Origin: Acidimicrobiia bacterium
Lineage (GTDB): Bacteria; Actinomycetota; Acidimicrobiia; Acidimicrobiales; JANYDT01
Length of the DNA stretch: 35,183 nucleotides
Direction of reading: 5' to 3'
Assembly (NCBI GenBank): GCA_025359845.1
Contig: JANYDT010000030.1
Location: forward strand, 1-35,183
Shown here: positions 1 to 7,843 of the stretch, in pieces
Numbering within the stretch: position 1 is the stretch's first letter
Layout of the letters: each line of letters opens with the position of its first letter
Notes under the pieces: generated by a model
What the model was told of the DNA's origin: nothing
Database searches by the model: none
What the model saw: the letters and a program-made list of their open reading frames with translations, nothing else
Position numbers and translations under genes: made by a program

Positions 1-428
1 CCCGCGACGTCGACCTTTTCCGGCACTGCCAATGCACCGGTGGGATCGAGCCCTATGGGAACGATGGGGGCGTCGAGGCCGATCGACGGAACTCGAAGGC
101 GTTGCGGCCGGGGCCCGACCCCATCTCGGAGATCAGACGGCAGCGGGAACGCAAGATCAATCCCTTCGAACGGGGTGCCGCCCGCCGCCGCCTCAGCCGG
201 CAGGAGCGGCCTGCGGATACCGGTGGCCGCATCCTCAATGATTCCGTTTCCGAGGGCGCGAAAACGGTTGAGCTCGGTCCCTGCTGCCCCGAGGCCATGT
301 GTCGACGATCGGTCGTTGACCCGCGACGAAGCCCTTCCCGGCCCGATCGCCATCCAGATGGCGACAACGAACAGTACCGAGGGGGCAACGTAAAACCAGC
401 GGCCAGGCACACGGCGAGGGCCATTCAT
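1..428 (-). CDS. Class E/F-type sortase, N-terminal part (runs off the left edge)
   Basis: The minus-strand frame is open from the ATG at 428 to the window edge, about 142 codons. Residues 12-27 form one hydrophobic N-terminal segment (WFYVAPSVLFVVAIWMA), then comes a polar linker, and near residues 115-140 the sequence RLRVPSIGLDAPIVPIGLD, which is the typical opening of the actinobacterial sortase beta-barrel. The catalytic His, Cys and Arg lie beyond the edge and cannot be checked. Known for the family: a membrane-anchored transpeptidase that cleaves a C-terminal sorting signal on exported proteins. The next gene upstream (471-815) encodes an exported protein with a C-terminal anchor on the same strand, 42 bases away, and may be its substrate (inference). 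The subclass is uncertain. Confidence 0.75.
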   Translation of the reverse strand, partial: MNGPRRVPGRWFYVAPSVLFVVAIWMAIGPGRASSRVNDRSSTHGLGAAGTELNRFRALGNGIIEDAATGIRRPLLPAEAAAGGTPFEGIDLAFPLPSDLRDGVGPRPQRLRVPSIGLDAPIVPIGLDPTGALAVPEKVDVA

Positions 429-470
429 GGCGCTCGCCTTTCCAGCTTATGCCAGCCGCGATACGGCGCG

Positions 471-815
471 TTAGGCCTGGCGACGACGAAGCAGAAAGAT
501 GGCACCGCCGGCGCCAACGGCCAGCGTGACCAGCGCTATAGGCAGCGTCGAGGACGGGCCGTTATTGGTGTTGAGAAAGCCACCACCGGCTGCAACGCCT
601 CCGGCCGGAGCGGCTGCGGGAGCGGTCGTGGCCGGCGCCGCGGCTGCGGGCGCCGCAGCTGCGGGCGCAGGGGCGGCCTCAGTGACCGGCGCGGCCACAG
701 TTGCGGCGGGAACTGTGGTGTCTTGTGCCTTGGCCGATGGAGCGGCAACGAACGCGGCTCCAACGACGAACAGCGAGGCGGCGAAGGTACGAATAAACGG
801 GCGGAAGCGAGTCAT
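471..815 (-). CDS. Exported Ala/Pro-rich protein with C-terminal membrane anchor
   Basis: This is a 114-residue protein. Residues 1-31 are a signal peptide with basic residues, a hydrophobic core and an AKA cleavage site before QDTT. Residues 35-75 are an Ala/Pro/Val/Thr low-complexity stretch. The C-terminus is a hydrophobic helix (LPIALVTLAVGAGGAIFLL) followed by RRRQA, the layout of a sortase sorting signal. A canonical LPXTG is missing: the expected place reads FLNTNNGPSST. It is adjacent to and co-directional with the sortase gene, so it may be a surface protein anchored with a divergent signal, or simply a membrane-tethered stalk. No enzymatic domain is visible. The gene is well supported; its role is not known. 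Confidence 0.75.
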   Translation of the reverse strand: MTRFRPFIRTFAASLFVVGAAFVAAPSAKAQDTTVPAATVAAPVTEAAPAPAAAAPAAAAPATTAPAAAPAGGVAAGGGFLNTNNGPSSTLPIALVTLAVGAGGAIFLLRRRQA

Positions 816-944
816 GGTGATGTCCTCTTGTTTGGCGGTCGGCAGTCATCGTACCTGACGAGGTGATGGGCAGATGTCCTCGGGGTCGCGTGTGTCACAA
901 CGACGTAAGACGCAGCTCTTGAGCGCGGGCATTGAGCTTCGTGT

Positions 945-1577
945 TCAGGCCAGTGCGAAGCTTGTGTCCGGACGATCGCCGTAGCCCTGCACCAGCAGAC
1001 GCAGGACGGCGACCGATGCTTCGGGCACCGTGAAGCAATGCGTGCCGGTGACCGAGGCCCCTTTCGCAACTGACGACTGGACGTCAAATTCCGTGCCGTA
1101 ACCCCCGCCGCAACCCTCCGAGGCGGAGTACATGGTGGGGGTTGCGTCAGCCGTGTACCAGACGTGCTCCGTCTCCGCCGCGCTCTCCGGACCGGCGAAC
1201 ACGGCCTCCACCGCGACCCGAACGAACGTCATTCCCGGTGCCGGAGGCGTAGCGTACTGACTCAGTTGGGCCAGCGTCACGCCACGCTCGACGTTGGTTA
1301 CGCGCACCAGGAAACGGTGGCCATTCGGTCCTGCCTCCAAAACCTGTCCGAGAGGCACCGGGCGCAACGCCGAACCCAACGCCGGCAGCTGCCAGATGAG
1401 GCGCCGACGGGCGTTTCGGGAACATGAGAGCACCGTGCCGCCACGACCCAGCGTGGTCGCGCCCCCTTTGGTGCATGAAGTGCCAACGGCCGGTTTGGCG
1501 GCGGCCCCGGCCAGCCCCGTCGGAACAAGGACTGCGGTGGCGAAGGCCATTGATCTGAGGATGCAGCGCACGGTCAT
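945..1577 (-). CDS. Exported protein of unknown function
   Basis: This is a 210-residue protein. Residues 1-26 are a signal peptide (hydrophobic run AFATAVLVPTGLAGAAA). Residues 32-66 contain a small two-cysteine module (TSCTKGG ... VLSCSRNARRRLIWQ), a pattern seen at the N-terminus of many actinobacterial exported proteins, where a short Cys-bounded loop ends in a Leu-x-Trp stretch. The rest (about 80-205) is predicted beta-rich, like the immunoglobulin-type DUF4352 fold, with two further cysteines (EGCGG, THCFTV) that could form a disulphide. The ATG at 1577 overlaps the end of the long upstream frame (ATGA), but that frame is probably shifted (see 1713-2248). No function can be assigned. 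Confidence 0.7.
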   Translation of the reverse strand: MTVRCILRSMAFATAVLVPTGLAGAAAKPAVGTSCTKGGATTLGRGGTVLSCSRNARRRLIWQLPALGSALRPVPLGQVLEAGPNGHRFLVRVTNVERGVTLAQLSQYATPPAPGMTFVRVAVEAVFAGPESAAETEHVWYTADATPTMYSASEGCGGGYGTEFDVQSSVAKGASVTGTHCFTVPEASVAVLRLLVQGYGDRPDTSFALA

Positions 1578-1712
1578 GAAAGCATTTTACGCCTATGGTC
1601 GGCGACGCCGGGGTCGTCAAAATTGCGACCTCGCACAGCATGCTTTTCCTGAGCGAATAGCGCGCGCAGCAATGGTGTCCTTCCTCGGGCACCCCCTCTT
1701 GGTGGGAATAAC

Positions 1713-2248
1713 TCAGACTTGCGACACCGCCTTCGTGGCGGGCGCGACCGCCGTGAACGGGCCGTGCCTCCCGTAACCCAAATCACCATACTGGCCATCG
1801 TGTCTCCCGTCAAGAAAATCAACTTCGCACCCCCCTTGCTGTCGGTGCCATCCCAAACTTCTAAGGCGGTGTCACCGATGCCGCCAATGGATTCGAGATT
1901 CGCGGGCTGGCGCGGCCCCGAACGGTAGAATTCAAAAGCGGCCTTACCTCCGGGGCGGACGTACGAAACCACAAGACTCGGCGTCACGGGATCGGGAACG
2001 CCCAGCCCGTAGACACACGTGCGACTGTCGGGTCGTCGGGCCGGACCGGGATCGGACCGAAGAGCGGCTGCGGCTTCAGGCTCAGTGACCAGCAAGCAGG
2101 GGTCGATCCCACCGACCGCGATGCCAGCCGTCGGCACCAACGGGCGCGGCGATGGCGAGGTAGTCGTCGCGGTGCTGCCGACCACCGACACCACGGACGT
2201 GTCCGCTTGAACGTCGGGAACGGGGCAGCGCTCGGTTGTCAACGCCAC
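1713..2248 (-). pseudogene. DUF3558-like protein gene with frameshift near 1778
   Basis: The readable frame begins at GTG 2248. Residues 48-150 carry the features of DUF3558-type proteins: DPCLLVTEPEAAAAL, a second Cys in RTCVYGLG, a beta-strand SLVVSY, and IGDTALEV followed by LIFLTGDTMASMVIW. After that the frame becomes Arg-rich and runs on to 1574. If one base is added at the TTTGGG run near 1777-1782, the frame instead ends naturally as GYGRHGPFTAVAPATKAVSQV with a stop at 1713-1715. No signal peptide is seen upstream in this frame, so the start is also doubtful. The family is usually exported and of unknown role. The domain call is moderate; the frameshift is seen directly but could be an assembly error. 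Confidence 0.55.
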
Positions 2249-2362
2249 AGCCGACCGTCCAGAAGTCGAGGACAGGCCGACATCACGAACTGGCGGCGGG
2301 TTGCCAGTAGTCGTCTTGCGAGTTCAAGGAGGTCGTCGAGACCAGGAACTGGACCGGTTCGC

Positions 2363-2635
2363 TCACTGTCCGAGACGCTCGAGCTCGCTGATTCGCGGTC
2401 CGCCCCCCCAACTCGCCGTCGGTGCGGATGGCGTTGCGCTCGTCGATGACGTCCGACACCTCCGCCGAATGATCCTGGCGGACCCCCGCAGTGCTCGTAA
2501 TTCCACCCACTCGCGTTCTCGGCCGTCAACGCGTCGAGGTCAGCGATGTACGTCGACTCGATGTAGTCGCGGGTAGAACTCGGGCGGGCCGCCGGTCTGA
2601 CCGTCGGCCGAGACGATGATGGTCGGTTCTTCCAC
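2363..2635 (-). pseudogene. Small unknown protein gene broken by about three frameshifts
   Basis: A strong ribosome-binding site (AAGGAG) lies 6 bases before GTG 2635. The frame starts VEEPTIIVSADGQTGGPPEF, then jumps frame near 2570 to DYIESTYIADLDALTAEN, near 2475 to QDHSAEVSDVIDERNAIR, and near the G7 run at 2400 to PRISELERLGQ followed by a stop at 2363-2365. Each piece has protein-like composition with a helical, acidic C-terminal part; the pieces join end to end into one product of about 90 residues. I do not recognise the family. The pattern suggests one short cytosolic protein whose gene has decayed, or a badly assembled stretch. There is no other gene in the 2260-2770 interval. Confidence 0.4.
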
Positions 2636-2771
2636 GTGCTGCTCCTTGATCAAACTCGGTTGCCGCGTCGAATCGCAGTGCCAGTGACGCGGATTCCAAC
2701 AACGTTCAAGTGATGGCCGCCAAGTTGCTAGATGGCTCCTCCCCGCACACCTCCAGAGTGCTCACTATGGC

Positions 2772-3446
2772 ATGCATGTAGCGACAACATGGCGGTGGTA
2801 CACTCATGACATTCTTGCCGCCCTTGCCGACCTGCCCCTCGAGCGTCAGCGCTTCGCACTCCTGCTGGCCAACGTGCTTCGAACCATTGCTGACGAGTCT
2901 GAGATTTCCGAGACCGAGGTACGAAACCTCGTCTACGGAATGCTTCAAGCGGGCTTGCTCCAGCAACGCAGAGCCCCGGCCGCCCGGCGCGACCTCGCCA
3001 AGGCCCTCGGGCCATCTCTCGCTGACCTCGACCCGGTGCCGTACGCCACTGTTGAGCAAGCACGACGACTTTCCGCGCTGCGCGCCTCGCTCTTGCGCCA
3101 AGGCGCCCTCTCGACCGCGGCTTTAGCCGACGCGCGGGGAATCACCCCGAACAACGCTCGCCAGTGGGTCTCTCGCAATCGCAAGGCGCATCGAATCTTC
3201 ACCGTCATGCACGACGGGGAAGCTCTCGTTCCTGCGTTCCTGTTCGATGCCGAATTCGAGCCGAGGTCTGAAGCGCAAGAGCCGATTCGCCTGCTGCGCG
3301 CCGCGGGCGAAGATGGCTGGGCCTTGTGGGCATGGTTTGCAACCCCGTCGGCTTGGGTCGGCGGTCGCGTCCCGGCTGAACTCCTGGGCACGGCCCCTGA
3401 ACTCGTTGCGAAGAGCGCCCAACAACGCGCCGCCGCGGCTGCGTGA
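2772..3446 (+). CDS. Antitoxin of a RES-type toxin-antitoxin pair (Xre/MbcA-like)
   Basis: This is a 224-residue protein. The N-terminal half is helical; residues 115-135 (GALSTAALADARGITPNNAR) look like a helix-turn-helix. The C-terminal part (about 165-215) fits the DUF2384/toxin-binding region: EPIRLLRAAGEDGWALWAWFATPSAWVGGRVPAELLG, where the W-x-W-F and GG/G-x-x-P-x-x-LL pattern is typical of MbcA/ParS-Xre antitoxins. The stop overlaps the start of the RES gene (GTGA), so the two are translationally coupled. Known for the family: neutralises the RES toxin and represses its own operon. ATG 2772 is chosen as the longest start; no good Shine-Dalgarno sequence is visible, so the true start could be slightly downstream. 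Confidence 0.7.
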   Translation: MHVATTWRWYTHDILAALADLPLERQRFALLLANVLRTIADESEISETEVRNLVYGMLQAGLLQQRRAPAARRDLAKALGPSLADLDPVPYATVEQARRLSALRASLLRQGALSTAALADARGITPNNARQWVSRNRKAHRIFTVMHDGEALVPAFLFDAEFEPRSEAQEPIRLLRAAGEDGWALWAWFATPSAWVGGRVPAELLGTAPELVAKSAQQRAAAAA

Positions 3447-4177
3447 CGGCGCCCGCTTGTCTCGACCGGGCCAACTGTCCGGTGCCGAGTCCCGGCGACG
3501 TTGATCTCCGCAAGTTGAAGATCGCCCGATTGTCAGAGAATGCGGTTTTCCACACGTCGTATCGGCGATCCAATTGGCCGGCGCTGTTCAATCCCTCGAG
3601 TGTCGGAAACGCGCGTTTCTCGCCGCTCGCGTCGCAAACAGTTCCCGTCCCGACTCTTTACGGTGCTGCGACGCAAACAGTTGCACTACTCGAGTCATGC
3701 TTTCACGGGGTTCACGCCGCAGGGAGGAAGATCATCTCGGCAGCGTTGGATCTCGCCCCTCGAGGGCTGGTCACGCTGACTGCGCCCGTCGCGTTGCCCA
3801 TGATCGATCTAACCAACGCGGGGCTGACGAGGGTCGCCCTGACGCGTTCACAGCTCGTAGCGACGACCCCGCAACACTATGCCTGCACTCGTGAGTGGGC
3901 GGTCGCGCTGCACGGGCGGCGAATCGGCGGGGTCACGGCCGTTGGCCTGTTGTGGCAGTCCCGCATCGCCGAACTCGCACAAGCCGACTCGCTCCTGTTT
4001 GCCGATCTCCTCACCGTCGCCGACGAGGTCTTCATGCTGTTCGGCGATCGGGTGCCGCAGGACCCGGCCGCGTGGCTTCCCGGTGATCCGCACTACGATG
4101 ACCTGACATCGGGTCACGGACTGGGGTTGGCTGAACTCATTGCCGAGCAGCTCGGCGCGGTCATCGTCTCGGCGTGA
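3443..4177 (+). CDS. RES-domain toxin (NAD+-degrading family)
   Basis: This is a 244-residue protein beginning with GTG in a GTGA overlap with the antitoxin. Residues 30-60 contain the RES opening: ARLSENAVFHTSYRRSNWPALFNP, then GNARFSPL, where the conserved Arg is followed by RFSP as in RES proteins. LYGAATQTVALLESCFHGV gives the conserved region with the Glu that aligns to a catalytic residue, and QHYACTREWAVALH the later conserved stretch ending before GLLWQSR. Known for the family: RES toxins deplete NAD+ and arrest growth. The gene is full length. The two-gene order, antitoxin then toxin, is the standard one. Confidence 0.82.
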   Translation: MTAPACLDRANCPVPSPGDVDLRKLKIARLSENAVFHTSYRRSNWPALFNPSSVGNARFSPLASQTVPVPTLYGAATQTVALLESCFHGVHAAGRKIISAALDLAPRGLVTLTAPVALPMIDLTNAGLTRVALTRSQLVATTPQHYACTREWAVALHGRRIGGVTAVGLLWQSRIAELAQADSLLFADLLTVADEVFMLFGDRVPQDPAAWLPGDPHYDDLTSGHGLGLAELIAEQLGAVIVSA

Positions 4178-4462
4178 GCATCCCCGGACCAGCGGACAAA
4201 TTCAGCCGCCAATGAACCGTCTGGCCGCCTTGCCAAACTTCGGTCCAGTCGTTGTTCAACAGCGATGAGGCCATCGGGTTCCGCCGGCGAGCCGGGAAGC
4301 CGAGGCTTCAACCTGCCCTTCCGGCGCGACGCCGTCGCCCGAAGGATGCGGTTTTCGGGGTGACCTTACCTGGACCTCGACGTAGCGACCGGTACCGAAG
4401 AGTCGGTCGATGAATTCGCAACCGCGGTTGCAGATCTATGGAAGGTCGGTTATCGTGGCGAG
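4178..4462 (+). other. Intergenic stretch before the chromate operon
   Basis: No complete gene is seen. Codons 4367-4462 stay open in frame with the phosphatase-like gene and read PYLDLDVATGTEESVDEF and onwards to YRGE directly before its ATG, but this stretch has no ATG, GTG or TTG start and follows an in-frame TGA. It may be the tail of a lost upstream gene. No clear promoter could be fixed. Confidence 0.35.
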
Positions 4463-4888
4463 ATGGCCAACGTCTTGTTCCTCTGCCCGCACGGTGCCGG
4501 TAAGAGCGTCGTCGCGGCGACGTACTTCCGGGCCGCGGCGGCTCGCATCGGCCTGCCCGCCAGTGTGCAGATCGGTGGACCCGAACCCGACGAAGAGATC
4601 ATGCCCAACGTTCGTGCCGCCCTTCAGAACCAGGGGTTTTCGACAAGCTGGGAGCCGAGACTAGTGACCCGAGATGACTTCGAGAACGCGGACATCATTG
4701 TCAGCATCGGCTGCCACATCGCGGCCCTGGACACAGACAAACCCGTGGTCGAATGGGACGTCCCTCTCATCAGCGTCGACCCGACCGCATCGATCCAAGC
4801 CTTGCACGAACTAGCTGAAACGCTGGCCCGAACCATCCACCGGACCGCCACCGAATCGGACTCGCAGACCGAAACCACGGTTTCTTGA
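4463..4888 (+). CDS. Low-molecular-weight phosphatase/ArsC-like protein with altered P-loop
   Basis: This is a 141-residue protein with the fold signature of the LMW protein-tyrosine-phosphatase/arsenate-reductase superfamily: an N-terminal strand NVLFLC leading to the loop CPHGAGKS (residues 8-15), then a helix and a late DP (SVDPTAS). The catalytic pattern C-x5-R-S is changed to C-x5-K-S, so the phosphate-binding Arg is a Lys. It is the first gene of an operon with chrB-like and chrA genes, with overlapping ends. A role in oxyanion (chromate) handling or sensing is inferred from position only. Because the key Arg is missing it may bind rather than hydrolyse phosphate-like ions. ATG 4463 follows a weak purine-rich site (GGCGAG). 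Confidence 0.65.
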   Translation: MANVLFLCPHGAGKSVVAATYFRAAAARIGLPASVQIGGPEPDEEIMPNVRAALQNQGFSTSWEPRLVTRDDFENADIIVSIGCHIAALDTDKPVVEWDVPLISVDPTASIQALHELAETLARTIHRTATESDSQTETTVS

Positions 4889-5391
4889 TTGTGAATCGAA
4901 TCGATCAGTCCGGTCGGGAGCGTGCATCATTCGAGTGGGTTCTCCTCGCCTACCGGCTGCCGCGCGAACCCTCGACGCCGCGCATCAGTGTGTGGCGCAA
5001 ACTGAAACGCCTCGGCGTCGCGCAACTCCTCGACGGACTTGTTGCACTCCCATCCGATGCCCGGACGCGCGAACAATTCGAGTGGATCGCGCAGGAAGTC
5101 ATCGACGCCCACGGCACCGCGACCGTGTGGACCGGTCTCCCGGTCGGCGTCGCGAGCGAACGAGACCTCGCCGCGACGATGACCGAAACGATCGCCGCCG
5201 AATACCGGTCCATCATCGATGAGGCCGAAGCCGCACACGAGGCGACTCTCACCGAGCGGCGACGTGCCCTCGTCCGGCTACGACGCGAACTGCACCGCAT
5301 TGCGCAACGCGACCACTTCCCGCCACCCGAAGGCGAGCGTGCCCGGCAGGCAGTTCGTGCCCTCGCTCAACTCGTCGAGGCCGCGCTTTGA
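4885..5391 (+). CDS. chrB: ChrB N-terminal-domain protein (chromate resistance)
   Basis: This is a protein of about 168 residues. Residues 16-75 match the ChrB N-terminal region: WVLLAYRLPREPSTPRISVW, RKLKRLGVAQLLDGLVALP and REQFEWIAQEV, a PaaX-like winged-helix arrangement. The C-terminal half is a long Arg/Glu-rich helix. In many bacteria this domain is fused to the domain encoded by the next gene; here the two are separate, overlapping genes (TTGA). Known for the family: chromate-responsive regulation and tolerance. The start is uncertain: TTG 4885 gives a TTGA overlap with the upstream stop, while GTG 4891 is an alternative two codons later. Confidence 0.8.
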   Translation: MIVNRIDQSGRERASFEWVLLAYRLPREPSTPRISVWRKLKRLGVAQLLDGLVALPSDARTREQFEWIAQEVIDAHGTATVWTGLPVGVASERDLAATMTETIAAEYRSIIDEAEAAHEATLTERRRALVRLRRELHRIAQRDHFPPPEGERARQAVRALAQLVEAAL

Positions 5392-5819
5392 GATGGGCGA
5401 CACGGCCCCGATGTCACGTCGACCGGCTCGGCTGCGCGTGGCTTCTCCGTCGATTCATCGACCCACAAGCAGAGTTCGTGTTTGTCGACAACGCCGCAGA
5501 TATTCCTGGCGATGCGACGGCGTTCGACATGCGCGGCGTCCAACTCTCCCACCACGACGGCGACTGCTCGTTCGAAACGATCTTGCGCATCTACCAGCTC
5601 GACGATCCCGTTCTGTGGGACCTGGCCCGGATCGTCCATGAAGCCGACCTCGCCGACGATCGATACGACGCGGTCGAAGCGCCCGGTCTCGACATCATCT
5701 GCCGCGGTCTGTCCATGACCGAGACCGACGACAACGCGATCCGTATAGGTTCGTCAATGTTCGATGGACTCTACGAATACCGACGCCGCGCCCTGCTCAT
5801 CGGACACGAACCCGCATGA
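5388..5819 (+). CDS. chrB: ChrB C-terminal-domain protein (chromate resistance)
   Basis: This is a 143-residue protein corresponding to the C-terminal ChrB domain: WATRPRCHVDRLGCAWLL and RRFIDPQAEFVFVDNAAD near the start, then FDMRGVQLSHHDGDCSFE and IVHEADLADDRYD, with several His/Asp/Glu residues that suggest a metal site. It starts with TTG 5388 inside a TTGA overlap and ends in an ATGA overlap with chrA, so the four genes appear translationally coupled. The split of ChrB into two genes is a known arrangement in some lineages. The specific biochemical role of this domain is not established; linkage to chrA supports a function in chromate response. Confidence 0.8.
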   Translation: MRWATRPRCHVDRLGCAWLLRRFIDPQAEFVFVDNAADIPGDATAFDMRGVQLSHHDGDCSFETILRIYQLDDPVLWDLARIVHEADLADDRYDAVEAPGLDIICRGLSMTETDDNAIRIGSSMFDGLYEYRRRALLIGHEPA

Positions 5820-7183
5820 GTGAAACCTCCGACGAAACGTCCCGGACCAGAGACGTTGTCCCGTTCCGCATCGCGACCCGGGTGTGGTTCGGGATCTCGC
5901 TGCGGACCTTCGGCGGACCCGCCGGCCAGATCGCCGTGATGCACCACGAACTCGTCGACGAACGACGCTGGATCGGCGAAGAACGCTTCCTTCATGCCCT
6001 GTCGTACTGCACACTGCTCCCCGGGCCGGAGGCACAACAACTCGCTATCTACCTCGGATGGCTCCTCAACGGCACCGTCGGCGGACTCGTTGCCGGCATA
6101 CTGTTCGTACTTCCCGGCTACATCGCGCTCATGGCGCTATCGGCCATCTACGCCCACTGGGGTGCCACCACCGCCGTCACCGCCGTGTTCGCCGGCCTCG
6201 GACCGGCAGTGCTCGCCATCGTCACCCAAGCGGTCTCACGCATCGGTAAACGCGCGCTCAAGAACCGCGTCCTCATCGCCATCGCCATCGGCGCCTTCAT
6301 CGCCCTGTTCGCCGGCAACCTGCCCTTCCCGCTCGTGATCGCCGCGGCCGGCCTCACCGGCTACATCGCAGGCCGCTTCCGACCTGATCTATTCGCCACG
6401 AAAACGGCAGCCCCGTCCGAGTCACGGCCGCTCATCGCCGATGAAGTACTCCACGGCGAACGACCGTCGCTGCGACGCGCCCTCAAGCTCGTCGCGGTCG
6501 GAGTCGGCCTGTGGGCGGCACCGGTCGTCGCTGTCGCATTGGCTTTCGGAAGATCCAGCGTGTTCGTCACCGAAGGACTGTTCTTCTCCGGCACTGCCGT
6601 CGTCACCTTCGGTGGCGCCTACGCCGTGCTTTCCTTCGTGGCCCAACGCGCCGTGAACGTCTACCACTGGCTCCTCCCCGGCGAGATGGTCAACGGCCTC
6701 GCCCTCACCGAGACCACCCCGGGGCCACTCATCATGGTCGTCCAGTTCGTCGCGTTTCTCGGCGCCTACCGACACCCCGGCACCCTCAACCCCTGGGTCG
6801 CTGCGCTCCTCGGATCAACCCTCGCCGTCTGGGTCACGTTCGTGCCGTGCTTCCTCTTCGTGTTCCTCGGCGCACCCCACATCGAAGGCCTGCGCCACAA
6901 CCGCAAACTCTCCGCCGCCCTCACCGCCATCACGGCCGCCGTCGTCGGCGTCATCGCCAACCTCTCGATCTACTTCTCCATTCACACCCTGTTCGACAAT
7001 ACCCATACACACAATCGTGGGCCGATCCACCTCACCGCGCCCGTCTGGTCGACCGTCAACCCTCGCGCCGTGTTCGTCACCGCACTAGCCTTCGTACTCG
7101 TCTTCCGCCTCAAACTCGGCGTCCTACGAGTGCTCGGCATCTGCGCCGTCGTCGGCGCCGCCCTCTACCTCGCCAAGTCGTAA
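5816..7183 (+). CDS. chrA: Chromate transporter ChrA, two-domain form
   Basis: This is a 455-residue polytopic membrane protein. It has two homologous CHR halves: the first with FGGPAGQIAVMHHELVDERR and LLPGPEAQQLAIYLGW (about residues 33-85), the second with FFSGTAVVTFGGAYAVLSF and ALTETTPGPLIMVVQFVAF (about 260-320). About ten to twelve hydrophobic segments are visible. The length fits the long-chain ChrA subfamily. Known for the family: an inner-membrane transporter that exports chromate and gives resistance. It is the last gene of the operon, and its ATG overlaps the stop of the upstream gene. It appears complete, with a normal C-terminus (ALYLAKS). Confidence 0.92.
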   Translation: MSETSDETSRTRDVVPFRIATRVWFGISLRTFGGPAGQIAVMHHELVDERRWIGEERFLHALSYCTLLPGPEAQQLAIYLGWLLNGTVGGLVAGILFVLPGYIALMALSAIYAHWGATTAVTAVFAGLGPAVLAIVTQAVSRIGKRALKNRVLIAIAIGAFIALFAGNLPFPLVIAAAGLTGYIAGRFRPDLFATKTAAPSESRPLIADEVLHGERPSLRRALKLVAVGVGLWAAPVVAVALAFGRSSVFVTEGLFFSGTAVVTFGGAYAVLSFVAQRAVNVYHWLLPGEMVNGLALTETTPGPLIMVVQFVAFLGAYRHPGTLNPWVAALLGSTLAVWVTFVPCFLFVFLGAPHIEGLRHNRKLSAALTAITAAVVGVIANLSIYFSIHTLFDNTHTHNRGPIHLTAPVWSTVNPRAVFVTALAFVLVFRLKLGVLRVLGICAVVGAALYLAKS

Positions 7184-7230
7184 CGGCCCGATGTGGCAAC
7201 ACGAGGTGGTCTTACGTACGGCCCCGTCGG

Positions 7231-7434
7231 TCAGATCAGTGGTGCGAACTGCTCGAGGTGCTCGAAGTAGTGGTCGGGACGGTCACCACCCGGCGAGAAC
7301 TGAACGTCGATGAACACCTCGTCGAAGCCGTTTTCCGCGCACCGCTCGACGTCGGCCATCACTTGGGTGACAGAGCCGCATAACGGCGGACGATCGGGTC
7401 CGTCCAGCATCGCTTCGACGAGGTGCACATTGGC
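7231..7434 (-). pseudogene. 3' remnant of an LLM-class F420-dependent oxidoreductase gene
   Basis: The last 67 codons of this minus-strand frame read as the C-terminus of a luciferase-like monooxygenase: SVTQVMADVERCAENGFDEV, then FIDVQFSPGGDRPDHYFEHL and a stop. Upstream of about 7434 the similarity stops and the frame becomes antisense to the next genes, so the rest of the gene is gone. Family members use F420 or flavin and have about 280-340 residues, so roughly four fifths are missing. The 5' part is probably replaced by the NTF2-type gene at 7471. Confidence 0.55.
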
Positions 7435-7470
7435 CCGAACCGCGTGAGAGCGTGGCAGGATTGGCGGGTG

Positions 7471-7839
7471 ATGACGAATCCGGAGATTGCAACTTTCCTG
7501 CGGGCCCAGGTGGAGCGCGGGAACGCGGGCGACCACGACACGTTGATGGCCGGATACCGCCACGCCGCACCCGGCGGCATGACGTTGGAGTTTCCGATCG
7601 GTTCGCCGATCGTTGACGGCTTCCCCATGATCGAAGGGATATGGCAGGCGCACGCGGCTCACGTGAAGTTGCGCATCGAGACGTGCATCGTGAACGCCGG
7701 TGAAGGTGCCCTGTGCGTTGCCAACGAGCGTTTCGACGACGCCGGCGAGGTGAGTTCGGTGAACATGAGCATCGAGCTGTACCGGTTCTCTGACGACTGT
7801 TCGCTCCACATCCGCTGGTTCAACCAAGCGATCGCCTGA
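7471..7839 (+). CDS. SnoaL/NTF2-fold protein
   Basis: This is a 122-residue protein starting at ATG 7471 (GTG 7468 also possible), preceded by GGCGGG. The pattern is that of a small alpha+beta cone (NTF2-like): an N-terminal helix (EIATFLRAQVERGNAGDHDT), a strand-rich core, GSPIVDGFPMIEGIWQAHAA, and the C-terminal strands SIELYRFSDDCSLHIRWFNQ. No catalytic residues can be assigned. It lies 4 bases before the broken molybdopterin oxidoreductase gene, in the same orientation, so the two probably formed one unit. Family members bind or convert small hydrophobic molecules; the substrate is unknown. Confidence 0.65.
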   Translation: MTNPEIATFLRAQVERGNAGDHDTLMAGYRHAAPGGMTLEFPIGSPIVDGFPMIEGIWQAHAAHVKLRIETCIVNAGEGALCVANERFDDAGEVSSVNMSIELYRFSDDCSLHIRWFNQAIA

Positions 7840-7843
7840 GCGC

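Noticed and set aside
102-866. 254-codon plus-strand frame at the left edge
   Set aside because: Antisense to the sortase and anchored-protein genes; Gly/Arg-rich composition typical of shadows.
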